Assembly: GCA_007126675.1 (NCBI GenBank)
Contig: SLAU01000299.1
Location: 1-6,150 of the forward strand
DNA: 6,150 bases
Direction of reading: 5' to 3'
Source: Balneolaceae bacterium
Lineage (GTDB): Bacteria; Bacteroidota; Rhodothermia; Balneolales; Balneolaceae
Part shown: positions 1 to 6,150 of the stretch, one piece after another
Layout of the letters: the number at the start of each line of letters is the position of its first letter
Numbering within the stretch: the stretch's first letter is position 1
Program-made: the position numbers and the translations under genes
The notes under the pieces: generated by a model
Database searches by the model: none
What the model was told of the DNA's origin: nothing
The model's input: only the letters and a program-made list of their open reading frames with translations

Positions 1-118
1 ACGCATTAAAACCGTCGAGCGTCACCTGAACAATCGGCCTATCCGAAAATTTGATTACCTTTCACCAATTCAACAAACCCTAAAACACCGCGCTGTTGCA
101 CTAGTGACTTGAACACGG
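1..118 (+). mobile_element. Right end of an IS30-like insertion sequence (partial)
   Basis: The transposase tail implies that an insertion sequence occupies the left edge. In IS30-type elements the transposase stop commonly lies within or close to the terminal inverted repeat, so the element should end a few bases after the TGA at 110-112. Base composition also changes there: about 85-120 is GC-richer (CACCGCGCTGTTGCAC..., CACGGCCTGC) and turns AT-rich from about 123. The exact boundary is an estimate, roughly 112-121, because the matching left inverted repeat and the target duplication are not visible. Confidence 0.6.
2..112 (+). CDS. IS30-family transposase, C-terminal tail (partial, 5' end outside window)
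   Basis: An open frame enters from the left edge and stops at TGA 110-112, giving 36 residues. The peptide carries LNNRP (codons 26-40), then RKFDYLSP, and ends in VALVT. This LNNRPxRK-x-x-Y-x-(S/T)P block followed by a short tail ending in (V/A)AL-x-T is how IS30-family DDE transposases finish, just after the catalytic glutamate helix. The enzyme would cut and join the ends of its own insertion sequence. The catalytic D-D-E residues lie outside the window, so I cannot say whether the gene is intact. It overlaps the 3' end of the minus-strand flippase by 12 nt, tail to tail. The frame was recognised by translating the edge by hand; it is too short to stand out as an ORF. A remnant of a dead element is equally possible. 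Confidence 0.8.
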   Translation, partial: RIKTVERHLNNRPIRKFDYLSPIQQTLKHRAVALVT

Positions 119-1588
119 CCTGCTTAAAAAATTTACAACCAAATTGTTTAACTCAGGTGAAGTTTTCAACCAAAGTATCGGGGTGAGGAATATTACTGTG
201 AATAACAGGTTTTCTGAAAGGAATAGAATGAGAAAATGATCCGTAACTAATTCCGGAATAAATGAAATTAAAATTGCTGCTGCCCCGGTAATAAGCAGTA
301 CTGAAGTTTTTTTTGTAAAAGGCTGCAATTCCAGTTTAACCCAAACAAAAATGACTTTTACAAAAGAGTAGAGTGTAATTGACAATGCTGTAGCAATAGC
401 TGCACCATTAATCCCGTATCTTGGAATTAACAGGTAATTCATAAGTATGGTAAGGAAAACAAGCACCAGGTTTGCATAAAAACTGACACGATAATAACGT
501 GAATTAATCAGAATACTGCTATTTACGCCTGTAGACATATCAATCAGTTTCCCGATTCCCACGATTACGACAACCCATTTACCGGCAGCGTACGGCTCTG
601 GCAGGAACGATAAAAGCAGGTCGATATTGATCCAGATCAGCCCGAGGATAAAAATACCGCCTAGTGTCTGGTTCAGGGATGTTTTCCTGTAAATATCCAG
701 AACCTGTTCCCAGTCTTTCTTTTGAATAAAATCTGAAACGAGGGGGGTGGCAATTTTTTCGATGGAGCGCTGGGGAACGGTTATTACTGACCCTATATAA
801 AATGCAATTGCATAAATGGCTGTATCGGCCAGGCCGCTCATCGAGCCAAGCATCATAATATCCACGTTCCAAACCAAAACAGTCGTAAGGCCTCCAAGAA
901 GTGAGTAGAGGCTATAATTTGAAACTCCTTTTATAACCGGCTTGCGTAAAATGTTAAAGTCGGGGATCAGGCGAAATTCCCCCATTTTGTAGATTCGCCA
1001 GGCAAGAATTACCGGCTGTACGCCATAGGCTATGGTGAACAGGAGAATAAAATGTGAGAAGCGGATAAAATCAAAAAAGTAGAGTGCAAGGAAGCTGATT
1101 ACTAATATTCTTTGCAGAACTTCATTAACAATCGGACCGCTTACAGAATCGAGAAGTGAGCGCAGATAGCTGTTCAATACCTCAAAGTACAGAATGAAGA
1201 AAGTGATTGGCAGAATCCAGAGATAATAATCAACAAAGAGGGGAGACTGTTCTGCGTAGTATTTAATGATCAGGTCATCAAATAAAAGGTATAAAACAGA
1301 GAAAAGAAGAAAACCTGCAAGTGGAATGACAATTGTCCAGAATAGCAGGCCGCGCCTTTTGCCCTTTCCATCCGAGAAAAATGGGAAAAACTTGATAACT
1401 GCATTTCTAACGCCCAAATGAGCAAACTGGGCACTGATTAGTGATGCGGAAATCAAAACACGGGTAAGGCCATACTGATCCGGGTTCAGAATGTGGGGAT
1501 ACAGAAAAACGGTAAGCAGAAATCCGAGCGCTATACCCGTATAGGTAATGATCGCATTAGCAATACTTTGTTTTTGAATGATCCCCAA
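101..1588 (-). CDS. Polysaccharide (oligosaccharide) flippase, Wzx-like, MOP superfamily
   Basis: This is a 495-residue, almost wholly hydrophobic protein with about 12-14 predicted membrane segments, the usual size and shape of Wzx/RfbX-type flippases. It would move undecaprenyl-linked glycan units from the inner to the outer face of the cytoplasmic membrane. The N-terminus (MGIIQKQSI, then a helix at about 11-30 and PDQYGLTR at 36-43) is typical of these transporters. A second half begins at about residue 218 (KPVIKGVSNYSLYSLLGG), and YGINGAAIATALS at 391-403 matches the conserved late helix. The start is TTG at 1588-1586. A TAA lies only one codon upstream and no ATG gives this conserved N-terminus, so TTG is the only sensible choice; no clear Shine-Dalgarno precedes it. 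The gene follows the GT2 gene after 30 nt and is probably cotranscribed. Its last five codons (PCSSH, 118-104) and TAG stop lie in or beside the insertion-sequence end, so the native C-terminus was probably replaced. The core fold is complete, so it may still work. Confidence 0.9.
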   Translation of the reverse strand: MGIIQKQSIANAIITYTGIALGFLLTVFLYPHILNPDQYGLTRVLISASLISAQFAHLGVRNAVIKFFPFFSDGKGKRRGLLFWTIVIPLAGFLLFSVLYLLFDDLIIKYYAEQSPLFVDYYLWILPITFFILYFEVLNSYLRSLLDSVSGPIVNEVLQRILVISFLALYFFDFIRFSHFILLFTIAYGVQPVILAWRIYKMGEFRLIPDFNILRKPVIKGVSNYSLYSLLGGLTTVLVWNVDIMMLGSMSGLADTAIYAIAFYIGSVITVPQRSIEKIATPLVSDFIQKKDWEQVLDIYRKTSLNQTLGGIFILGLIWINIDLLLSFLPEPYAAGKWVVVIVGIGKLIDMSTGVNSSILINSRYYRVSFYANLVLVFLTILMNYLLIPRYGINGAAIATALSITLYSFVKVIFVWVKLELQPFTKKTSVLLITGAAAILISFIPELVTDHFLILFLSENLLFTVIFLTPILWLKTSPELNNLVVNFLSRPCSSH

Positions 1589-1618
1589 TGGTTATACAGG
1601 ATAGAGTTTAGTTTTCGG

Positions 1619-2527
1619 TTAGCGGGTAAACAATCCTTTCATCACCCAAAGCCTGAAAATAAGAATAAATTTTGCTGCTTTTATTTTGCCCCGCAACAGG
1701 TACAAAATTGATAAAATGATACTTATTCCAAACTTTGCAATTTCACTCAGAAACTTGATCAAAAGTTTAAATGAACTTCCTTTTAATCTGATCTGCTCAC
1801 TGTAGCCTATGCCAACAGATTGTTTTTTCAGGTACTCTTTTTTGAGTCGTCTTTTTCCTATCCGGTGGTATAGCATCATATCCGCCAGGTACCATAGTTC
1901 AAAGCCCTGTTTTCTTGCCTGATCAAAAAAAGCCTTTTCTTCACTTCCGGCAAGATTTTCTCCCATTCTGCCAAGTTCGGGGTTAAATCCGCCCACTTTT
2001 TCAGCCACTGTTTTGTGAATCAGCATATTGCCGCCGCGCGGAAAATTGTGAGCCGGGTATTTTTTCTGATCATTTCCAAGGTCATGAAATCCAAACATCG
2101 GCATCAGTTCTCCGGGAATCCAGTCAGGTTCGCCATCATCAAAGGATACCAGAATTTTGCCGCCGGCAGCACAGGGTTTTTCTGCTTGGTTGATAAAGTT
2201 GAGTGCATTTTGCACAAAATCCTCCGGAAGAATTACATCATCATCAATAAACAAAATCCACTCAGAGTTGCTTTCTGTGATTGCACGGTTTCTGGCATGA
2301 GATAAACCTTGCCTGATTTCTGAATACAACCGTGTATTTAGTTCGGGGTTTTGCTCAATAAAATCACTGCAAGCAATTTCTGTTTTATCTGTTGAGTTGT
2401 TGTTGATGATGATGATTTCAAATTGTTGAGCGGATGCGGTTTGATTTTTGAAATCAAGCAATGTATCACGCAGATAATCAACCCGGTTGTATGTACAAAT
2501 TGCTATAGTAACCCGGAGCTCAGGCAT
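1619..2527 (-). CDS. Family 2 glycosyltransferase with C-terminal membrane-associated region
   Basis: This 302-residue protein has a GT-A (GT2) catalytic domain that transfers a sugar from a nucleotide donor to a lipid-linked or glycan acceptor in the cytoplasm. Visible landmarks are AICTYNR (9-15) at the nucleotide-binding strand, INNNSTD (41-47), GLSHARN (74-80), the metal-binding IDDD (94-97), PRGGNMLI (163-170) and GSEEKAF (194-200), which holds the acidic pair expected to act as catalytic base. WIPGELMPMFGFHDLG (136-151) resembles a GT2 subgroup with a W-x-P-G...LDLG segment. A hydrophobic stretch at about 253-283 flanked by lysines and arginines suggests membrane attachment. ATG 2527 places the first strand at residue 6, as usual for the family; the leader before it has no strong Shine-Dalgarno. 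The gene heads a minus-strand unit with the flippase. Donor and acceptor sugars cannot be read from sequence. Confidence 0.92.
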   Translation of the reverse strand: MPELRVTIAICTYNRVDYLRDTLLDFKNQTASAQQFEIIIINNNSTDKTEIACSDFIEQNPELNTRLYSEIRQGLSHARNRAITESNSEWILFIDDDVILPEDFVQNALNFINQAEKPCAAGGKILVSFDDGEPDWIPGELMPMFGFHDLGNDQKKYPAHNFPRGGNMLIHKTVAEKVGGFNPELGRMGENLAGSEEKAFFDQARKQGFELWYLADMMLYHRIGKRRLKKEYLKKQSVGIGYSEQIRLKGSSFKLLIKFLSEIAKFGISIILSILYLLRGKIKAAKFILIFRLWVMKGLFTR

Positions 2528-2780
2528 TAATTCTGTTTTGTTGAAATTGATAAGGTGGAATGTACAGGGTTTCTGAAACTTACACCAAAACTGCCCGAAC
2601 TCTTATTTTGAACTATTCATTTTATTATTCAGGCAATAAGTAACCAATTCTGAATCTTAAAAATCCATACCTTTATAAATAATGTGAAGTTTTCATTAGG
2701 ATTATTTTGGGACGGAATATGATTTTTAGTGAATTTGAAGCCTAATTATAAATTATTTTGTCAAATCATTACACAGAGGA

Positions 2781-2823
2781 TCATCCCCCAATTGGCGGAT
2801 GACTTTCCCCCTTCAAGGGGGGA
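2781..2823. repeat. Two adjacent GC-rich palindromes (REP-like)
   Basis: The first palindrome (2781-2802) has arms TCATCCCCC and GGCGGATGA around a self-complementary AATT, with one C:C mismatch. Two bases later, 2805-2823 forms a second one: TTCCCCCTT, a single central C, then AAGGGGGGA, all paired apart from one G:T wobble. Such CCCCC/GGGGG palindromes next to TCATCC/GGATGA arms resemble intergenic repeats I associate with genomes of this phylum group. That resemblance is from memory and unverified. The structure could be a dispersed repeat, a remnant of one, or a transcript hairpin. Confidence 0.6.
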
Positions 2824-2834
2824 CTTTTTTTCTT
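2805..2834 (+). terminator. Possible intrinsic terminator or attenuator hairpin
   Basis: The second palindrome makes a short C/G-rich stem with a tight loop, and on the plus strand it is followed by GAC and then seven T residues (2825-2831), the form of a rho-independent terminator. No plus-strand gene lies upstream within the intergenic region, so if it works it would block readthrough from antisense or upstream transcription, or attenuate the leader of the glycosyltransferase at 2907. It may instead be only part of a repeat. Confidence 0.3.
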
Positions 2835-2894
2835 CAATCTTATTTCTCCCCTTAATGTATCACTTTATAAAACTCACGTTAAGTTGTCTAAACC

Positions 2895-2900
2895 AGAGGA
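2895..2900 (+). promoter_or_regulatory. Ribosome binding site (AGAGGA) deciding the start at 2907
   Basis: AGAGGA lies six bases before ATG 2907-2909. A TTG in the same frame at 2901 touches this motif directly and cannot be served by it, so the ATG is the supported start. Confidence 0.7.
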
Positions 2901-2906
2901 TTGTTT

Positions 2907-3725
2907 ATGTCAGTACAGCCACTTATAAGTGTTATCATTCCTACCCGGAACCGGGCCGATCTGCTCGAAAGAGCATTAAACTCGGTATTTGAGCAGACGT
3001 ATGAAAACCTGGAGATAGTAGTTGTGGATGATGCCTCAGAGGATGATACACCTGTTCTTATAGACAAACTTGCCCGGAAATATCCTATAAAAGATGTTCG
3101 GAGTAACACTGCAGCCGGTGCAGCAGCGAGCAGAAATCTTGCTGTTCAGATCGCATCCGGTGAATTTATTGCGGGGCTGGATGATGATGATTACTGGCGC
3201 CCCAAGCGTATTGAACTGTTATTAAAAGAGTGGACTGAAAGTTGTTCAGCAGTTTGTTCTTACGACCGGATGGTGATGGGAGAGAAAGAGTTTGTGTGGA
3301 AAAAACCGGATATCATTACGGCTGATGACTTGCTTTACTATAACCAGGTTGGCAACCAGGTATTAACCCGCCGGAAATATATTTTGGACGTTGGAGGATA
3401 TGATGAAGCGCTGCCCTCAGCCCAGGATTATGATTTATGGATACGTTTGTCACAAAAGTATGGACCTGTAAAAACCGCCCCTCACGTTTTACAGGTAATT
3501 AACATGGATGATGATCGGGAGAGAATCACAGAGTCGGAGGATCAGATCACAGGATATTATAAATGTTTTGAAAAGCACAAACACCTGATGAGTGATTCGC
3601 ACATTAAATATCAAAAGTACAGATTAAAAATGGTGGAAGGAGAGTCTGTAGGCTGGATTGAGTTGTTCAGGTCGGTTCCCCGGAAACTTTATATTAAAGA
3701 GATTACCCGAAAGCTTTTTATGTGA
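2907..3725 (+). CDS. Family 2 glycosyltransferase, soluble GT-A type
   Basis: This 272-residue protein is a GT2 enzyme expected to add one sugar to a growing surface glycan in the cytoplasm. From the N-terminus it shows VIIPTRNR (9-16), VVDDASEDDT (39-48), AAASRNLAV (72-80), the metal-binding LDDDD with Y-W after it (91-97), VGGYDE (162-167) and SAQDYDLWIRL (171-181), where the Q-D-x-D acidic residues stand in for the usual E-D catalytic region. No membrane helix is seen; the C-terminus is basic (RKLYIKEITRKL) and could touch the membrane. The start is ATG 2907 because of the well-spaced AGAGGA. It is the only long plus-strand gene in the window, lying between minus-strand genes. Its TGA is seven bases from the stop of the converging methyltransferase, leaving no room for a separate terminator. 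It shares the GT2 fold with the gene at 1619-2527 but differs at most motifs, so a recent duplication is unlikely. The sugar specificity is unknown. Confidence 0.92.
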   Translation: MSVQPLISVIIPTRNRADLLERALNSVFEQTYENLEIVVVDDASEDDTPVLIDKLARKYPIKDVRSNTAAGAAASRNLAVQIASGEFIAGLDDDDYWRPKRIELLLKEWTESCSAVCSYDRMVMGEKEFVWKKPDIITADDLLYYNQVGNQVLTRRKYILDVGGYDEALPSAQDYDLWIRLSQKYGPVKTAPHVLQVINMDDDRERITESEDQITGYYKCFEKHKHLMSDSHIKYQKYRLKMVEGESVGWIELFRSVPRKLYIKEITRKLFM

Positions 3726-3732
3726 AGTAAAC

Positions 3733-4422
3733 TCAGACACATCGCAGAAATTTTGCAGAAAGCCAGCCTGGTTCTGTGTAAGTCATCGGATCTGCAACCG
3801 GCTTACTTAATTTGATAGATTGATAATGCCTCTTGCTGTCATGCGGATAAACATCAATATCTTCACAAATGAATTCAGGTTTAAATTTCCGTATTACATC
3901 CGGCAACACTGTTTGTGGTTCAGAAATTGTTGGTTCGTGATTGATTTTGACGATAAGTAAAAAATATCCTCCGGGCGTTGTTACACGTTTAATTTCTTCT
4001 ATCGATTGTTCAAGGTCGTCAACACGATCGAGAGAATCGAAGGAACAAACGATGTCAAAATGAGCATCGCGGTAAGGAATTTGTTCAGAAGAGTCAGCTA
4101 TATAACTCATTTCATGCTTATCGGCTCCCATTTCGAGGTATTCATCAGCGAGAGGATCAAGCCCTACACGTTCTTTGGCCATAACAGCCCATTCAAGACT
4201 GCCTCTCGGCCCGCAGCCGATGTCTAATACTCTTTTTCTCTTGTAGTCTAGCTCTGTCAGACCGAAATGATTTGTGTAGAAGTATGAAAAGTACCCGTTT
4301 GTTAGTTCACCCTCTTCCTCTTTTCTGTTTTTCCAGTAGCTTAGCTCTGAATAGGATTTCCAGAATTTTGGAGCAATTGCTGATATAACATCTGCAATGC
4401 TTTGTTTAGCTCTCTTCAACAT
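3733..4422 (-). CDS. Class I SAM-dependent methyltransferase
   Basis: This 229-residue protein has a Rossmann-fold methyltransferase domain (Methyltransf_11-like) that would transfer a methyl group from S-adenosylmethionine. Motif I is VLDIGCGPRGS (65-75). The acidic end of strand 2 is VGLDP (86-90), followed by ADSSEQIPY (109-117), FDIVCSFDSLDRVDD (122-136) and the post-motif strand with TPGGYFLLIV. About 60 residues precede motif I, with the aromatic segment SYWKNRKEEE at about 28-37. The substrate is not evident; a glycan or lipid-linked precursor is suggested only by the neighbours. I chose ATG 4422. AGAGGA sits just two bases before it, which is short, and codon 2 is TTG with a five-base spacing, so TTG 4419 is a possible alternative. 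A longer frame from TTG 4500 exists but lies deep within the YfhO coding region. The start overlaps the end of the YfhO gene by 17 nt, which suggests translational coupling. The 3' end nearly abuts the converging glycosyltransferase. Confidence 0.88.
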   Translation of the reverse strand: MLKRAKQSIADVISAIAPKFWKSYSELSYWKNRKEEEGELTNGYFSYFYTNHFGLTELDYKRKRVLDIGCGPRGSLEWAVMAKERVGLDPLADEYLEMGADKHEMSYIADSSEQIPYRDAHFDIVCSFDSLDRVDDLEQSIEEIKRVTTPGGYFLLIVKINHEPTISEPQTVLPDVIRKFKPEFICEDIDVYPHDSKRHYQSIKLSKPVADPMTYTEPGWLSAKFLRCV

Positions 4423-6150
4423 AATCCTCTTTTGATTTTCGGATCCGAACAAAAAGTAAAATCCCCCAAATTCCTGTTCCATAAAGTAATAGTGTCCCAA
4501 TCCGCGACATCCATTTACCTGGGTTATACCAAACAGGCTCCAGCTTCAATATCAATTCATGATCTCCGGCAGGTATCTCAAATCCGCGTAATACATAATT
4601 GGTTCGGATAATGTCAATTTCTTCACCGTTCAGAGTGGCCGACCAGCCCGGCGGATACCAAATTTCGCTCATCACCATAAAGCCGGGAGTATTTCGGCTA
4701 ATTTCAGCCCGGATTTCATTGGCACGATATTTTGTGATTTGCACTGAATATTGATCATCTCTTTCAATTTCAGTGGACAGCGGTTCAGTTACAAATGCAA
4801 CTTGTTCGGGATTGAACTCTTCTGAGATCTCTTGCAAAATATCAGTTTGTGAATCTTTTACTTCCACAGTATCTACAAACCAGGCTTTTGGCAACAATGT
4901 GTCAGTCCTCATAATGGCGCTGGTAGCATAGTTTTGGGCAATAGAAAAGCCCGGAATACGGAGTGCTGCCTGGGTGGTAACATATTTTACATTGAGCATT
5001 GCCATCACGGCCGGGTTTGGCTGATTACGATTAAATAACATAGCTTCATCAATCAGATCCTGATAATAGCTCAATTTAGCTCCAGAATATCCCCCTGCCG
5101 ACGGATAAAAATATGAAGGTGTAGCGTTATTGAATGCATTATCCAATAGGGGGAGGGTACGGTATTGCCAGCCTTCATCTGTCATAGAGTTTTCAGCAAT
5201 ATACCGATCCAGCTCGCGCTCCTGCTGCTCAATAAGCTGATGGCGTTCAAGCGAGCCATCCACAAGAGACCTCTCACTCAGATATCGTTTATCCACCTGT
5301 ATTAAATCAAAAGCAAGCAGCACACAAAAGGCTCCTGCGGCTGTTGATGTTGATATTTTTTTCCCGGCGGCAAACCATATAATCGCTAATCCTCCAAGGA
5401 AAAATAAACCGAATCGCAGTGTATCCTGACGAGCCATTTCTTCGCGCATGGGAATAAGTTCGTTTACCATATACCGGCTTACAGCTTGCGACACTCTGGG
5501 ATCGGTGACCGGCACCTGATTCTGACTTGCAATTTGCTGAGCAATCATGTCACGCTCGCCGGGTTTTTCGAACGAAAGAAGCTGAAAACCTGCAAAGAAG
5601 ATGAGCGCTCCCGCAACGGCTGCAATCAAACCTGCCTTTTTCCATTCGCCGGATCGTTCTTTTATTTGATTGATAGTCCATTCGAGCCCCATTACCGCAA
5701 CAACTGCAAAACAGAAAACGGTGACCATCAGCCACATTTCCGGTACCCGGAATTTGTCGAAGAGCGGGAAGTAGTTGAACATCGCTTTATTCAGAAGCAT
5801 AAAATGTTCACCGAGTGAAAAGAGCAGTGTGGCGATTCCCGGTCCTGCAAATATCCATTTAAAATGATTTTTGGAACGCATCAGCCCAATTATAAAAAAC
5901 AGAACTACAAGAGCTCCCATGTAGTGCGGACCGCTTGTAAACGTTTTTGGTCCCCAATACGCATCAGAAGAAGAACCACCGTACGAGTTGGGTATGGCAA
6001 GTGTAAGCAGTTCCCCAACACCCTGCGACCAGGCAAATGCATAATCGATTGCCAGTGCGGATCTGTCTTCCAGTTCGGAGCCTCCGCGCATGCTGTAGCT
6101 CGAATATTCAGCAGTACTCCAATAGAGCTGAGCCGAAATCATTAATGCAA
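4406..6150 (-). CDS. YfhO-family membrane protein (partial, N-terminus outside window)
   Basis: The frame is open to the right edge (codons for Ala and Leu precede the first visible Met at 6142), so this is the C-terminal 580 residues of a longer protein; relatives in this phylum group are typically around 800 or more. YfhO proteins are multi-pass membrane proteins related in layout to GT-C glycosyltransferases and have been linked to glycosylation of envelope polymers. Counting from Met 6142, membrane segments fall at about 75-89, 95-112, 136-153, 170-188, 243-259 and 267-281, with the family's FRVPEMW at 131-137. A long extracytoplasmic part follows, including LNVKYVTT (383-390), PKAWFVD (418-424) and MSEIWYPPGWSATLNG (491-506), a segment typical of the C-terminal domain. 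One last helix lies at about 547-566, then a charged tail. The TAA stop (4408-4406) lies 17 nt inside the methyltransferase gene. The acceptor and donor are unknown, and the N-terminal catalytic region cannot be checked here. Confidence 0.9.
   Translation of the reverse strand, partial: ALMISAQLYWSTAEYSSYSMRGGSELEDRSALAIDYAFAWSQGVGELLTLAIPNSYGGSSSDAYWGPKTFTSGPHYMGALVVLFFIIGLMRSKNHFKWIFAGPGIATLLFSLGEHFMLLNKAMFNYFPLFDKFRVPEMWLMVTVFCFAVVAVMGLEWTINQIKERSGEWKKAGLIAAVAGALIFFAGFQLLSFEKPGERDMIAQQIASQNQVPVTDPRVSQAVSRYMVNELIPMREEMARQDTLRFGLFFLGGLAIIWFAAGKKISTSTAAGAFCVLLAFDLIQVDKRYLSERSLVDGSLERHQLIEQQERELDRYIAENSMTDEGWQYRTLPLLDNAFNNATPSYFYPSAGGYSGAKLSYYQDLIDEAMLFNRNQPNPAVMAMLNVKYVTTQAALRIPGFSIAQNYATSAIMRTDTLLPKAWFVDTVEVKDSQTDILQEISEEFNPEQVAFVTEPLSTEIERDDQYSVQITKYRANEIRAEISRNTPGFMVMSEIWYPPGWSATLNGEEIDIIRTNYVLRGFEIPAGDHELILKLEPVWYNPGKWMSRIGTLLLYGTGIWGILLFVRIRKSKEDYVEES
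4425..4430 (-). promoter_or_regulatory. Ribosome binding site (AGAGGA) of the methyltransferase
   Basis: Read on the minus strand, AGAGGA precedes ATG 4422 by two bases and the next codon, TTG 4419, by five. It lies inside the coding sequence of the upstream YfhO gene, consistent with reinitiation after that gene's stop. The short spacing to the ATG leaves the exact start slightly open. Confidence 0.55.

Larger units (their letters stand above)
2528..2906. other. Divergent intergenic region (379 bp)
   Basis: This stretch separates two glycosyltransferase genes that point away from each other, so it should hold promoters for both. It is AT-rich except for two adjacent GC-rich palindromes at 2781-2823. 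For the minus-strand gene, a weak Bacteroidota-like pair can be drawn: TTTG (complement of 2586-2589), a 21-nt spacer, and TACATTCC (complement of 2557-2564) against TAnnTTTG. For the plus-strand gene, TATAAA at 2866-2871 could be a -10 box about 36 nt before the start, with no good -35 box. Both promoter readings are weak. An open frame at 2729-2992 crosses the palindromes but has no coding character. No RNA gene was recognised. Confidence 0.6.

Noticed and set aside
579..872. Minus-strand 97-codon frame inside the flippase gene
   Set aside because: It is an alternate-frame shadow of the flippase, with composition unlike a real protein and no initiation signal noted.
2729..2992. Plus-strand open frame of 87 codons spanning the palindromes and the start of the GT2 gene
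   Set aside because: Its peptide mostly translates the palindromes, it overlaps the real glycosyltransferase in another frame, and it matches no family I recognise.
2870..3740. Short shared AAACTCA at 2870-2876 and 3729-3735 flanking the inverted glycosyltransferase, considered as a target duplication
   Set aside because: Seven bases in AT-rich sequence is expected by chance, and no terminal inverted repeats or recombinase accompany it.
4423..4500. N-terminal extension of the methyltransferase from TTG 4500
   Set aside because: The extra residues lie within YfhO coding sequence, there is no Shine-Dalgarno at 4500, and AGAGGA sits immediately before ATG 4422.
5486..6145. Plus-strand frames (5486-5818 and 5864-6145) opposite the YfhO gene
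   Set aside because: Both are antisense shadows of a clear YfhO coding sequence, with no domain or motif recognised.

Overview
The window looks like part of a surface-polysaccharide (O-antigen, capsule or exopolysaccharide) locus from a member of the Bacteroidota/Rhodothermota/Balneolota group. This placement is inference. It rests on moderate-to-low GC, on the YfhO-type membrane protein with a C-terminal domain typical of that group, and on the flippase N-terminus (MGIIQKQSI), a form I associate with these phyla. No rRNA, tRNA, CRISPR array or phage gene is visible.

Layout from left to right. Positions 1-112 hold the last 36 codons of an IS30-family transposase on the plus strand, which is the right end of an insertion sequence lying mostly outside the window. 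Running into it tail-to-tail on the minus strand is a two-gene unit, read from right to left: a family 2 glycosyltransferase (2527-1619) followed after 30 nt by a polysaccharide flippase (1588-101). The last codons and stop of the flippase lie in or at the end of the insertion sequence. Positions 2528-2906 are non-coding and contain two adjacent GC-rich palindromes. A second family 2 glycosyltransferase (2907-3725) is the only long plus-strand gene. Seven bases after its stop it meets the stop of a minus-strand pair: a YfhO-family membrane protein (running off the right edge, ending at 4406) and a SAM-dependent methyltransferase (4422-3733) whose start overlaps the YfhO end by 17 nt.

Likely joint role (inference). 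The two GT2 enzymes would add sugars to a lipid-linked glycan on the cytoplasmic side, the flippase would move the finished unit across the inner membrane, the methyltransferase could modify the glycan or a precursor, and the YfhO protein may glycosylate or process an envelope polymer on the outer side of the membrane. No polymerase (Wzy), initiating transferase or nucleotide-sugar synthesis gene is visible, so the locus must continue outside or be dispersed.

I see no convincing new biological system. The points most worth a second look are the insertion sequence that seems to supply the flippase stop, the double palindrome in the intergenic region, and the single inverted glycosyltransferase gene wedged between minus-strand genes.
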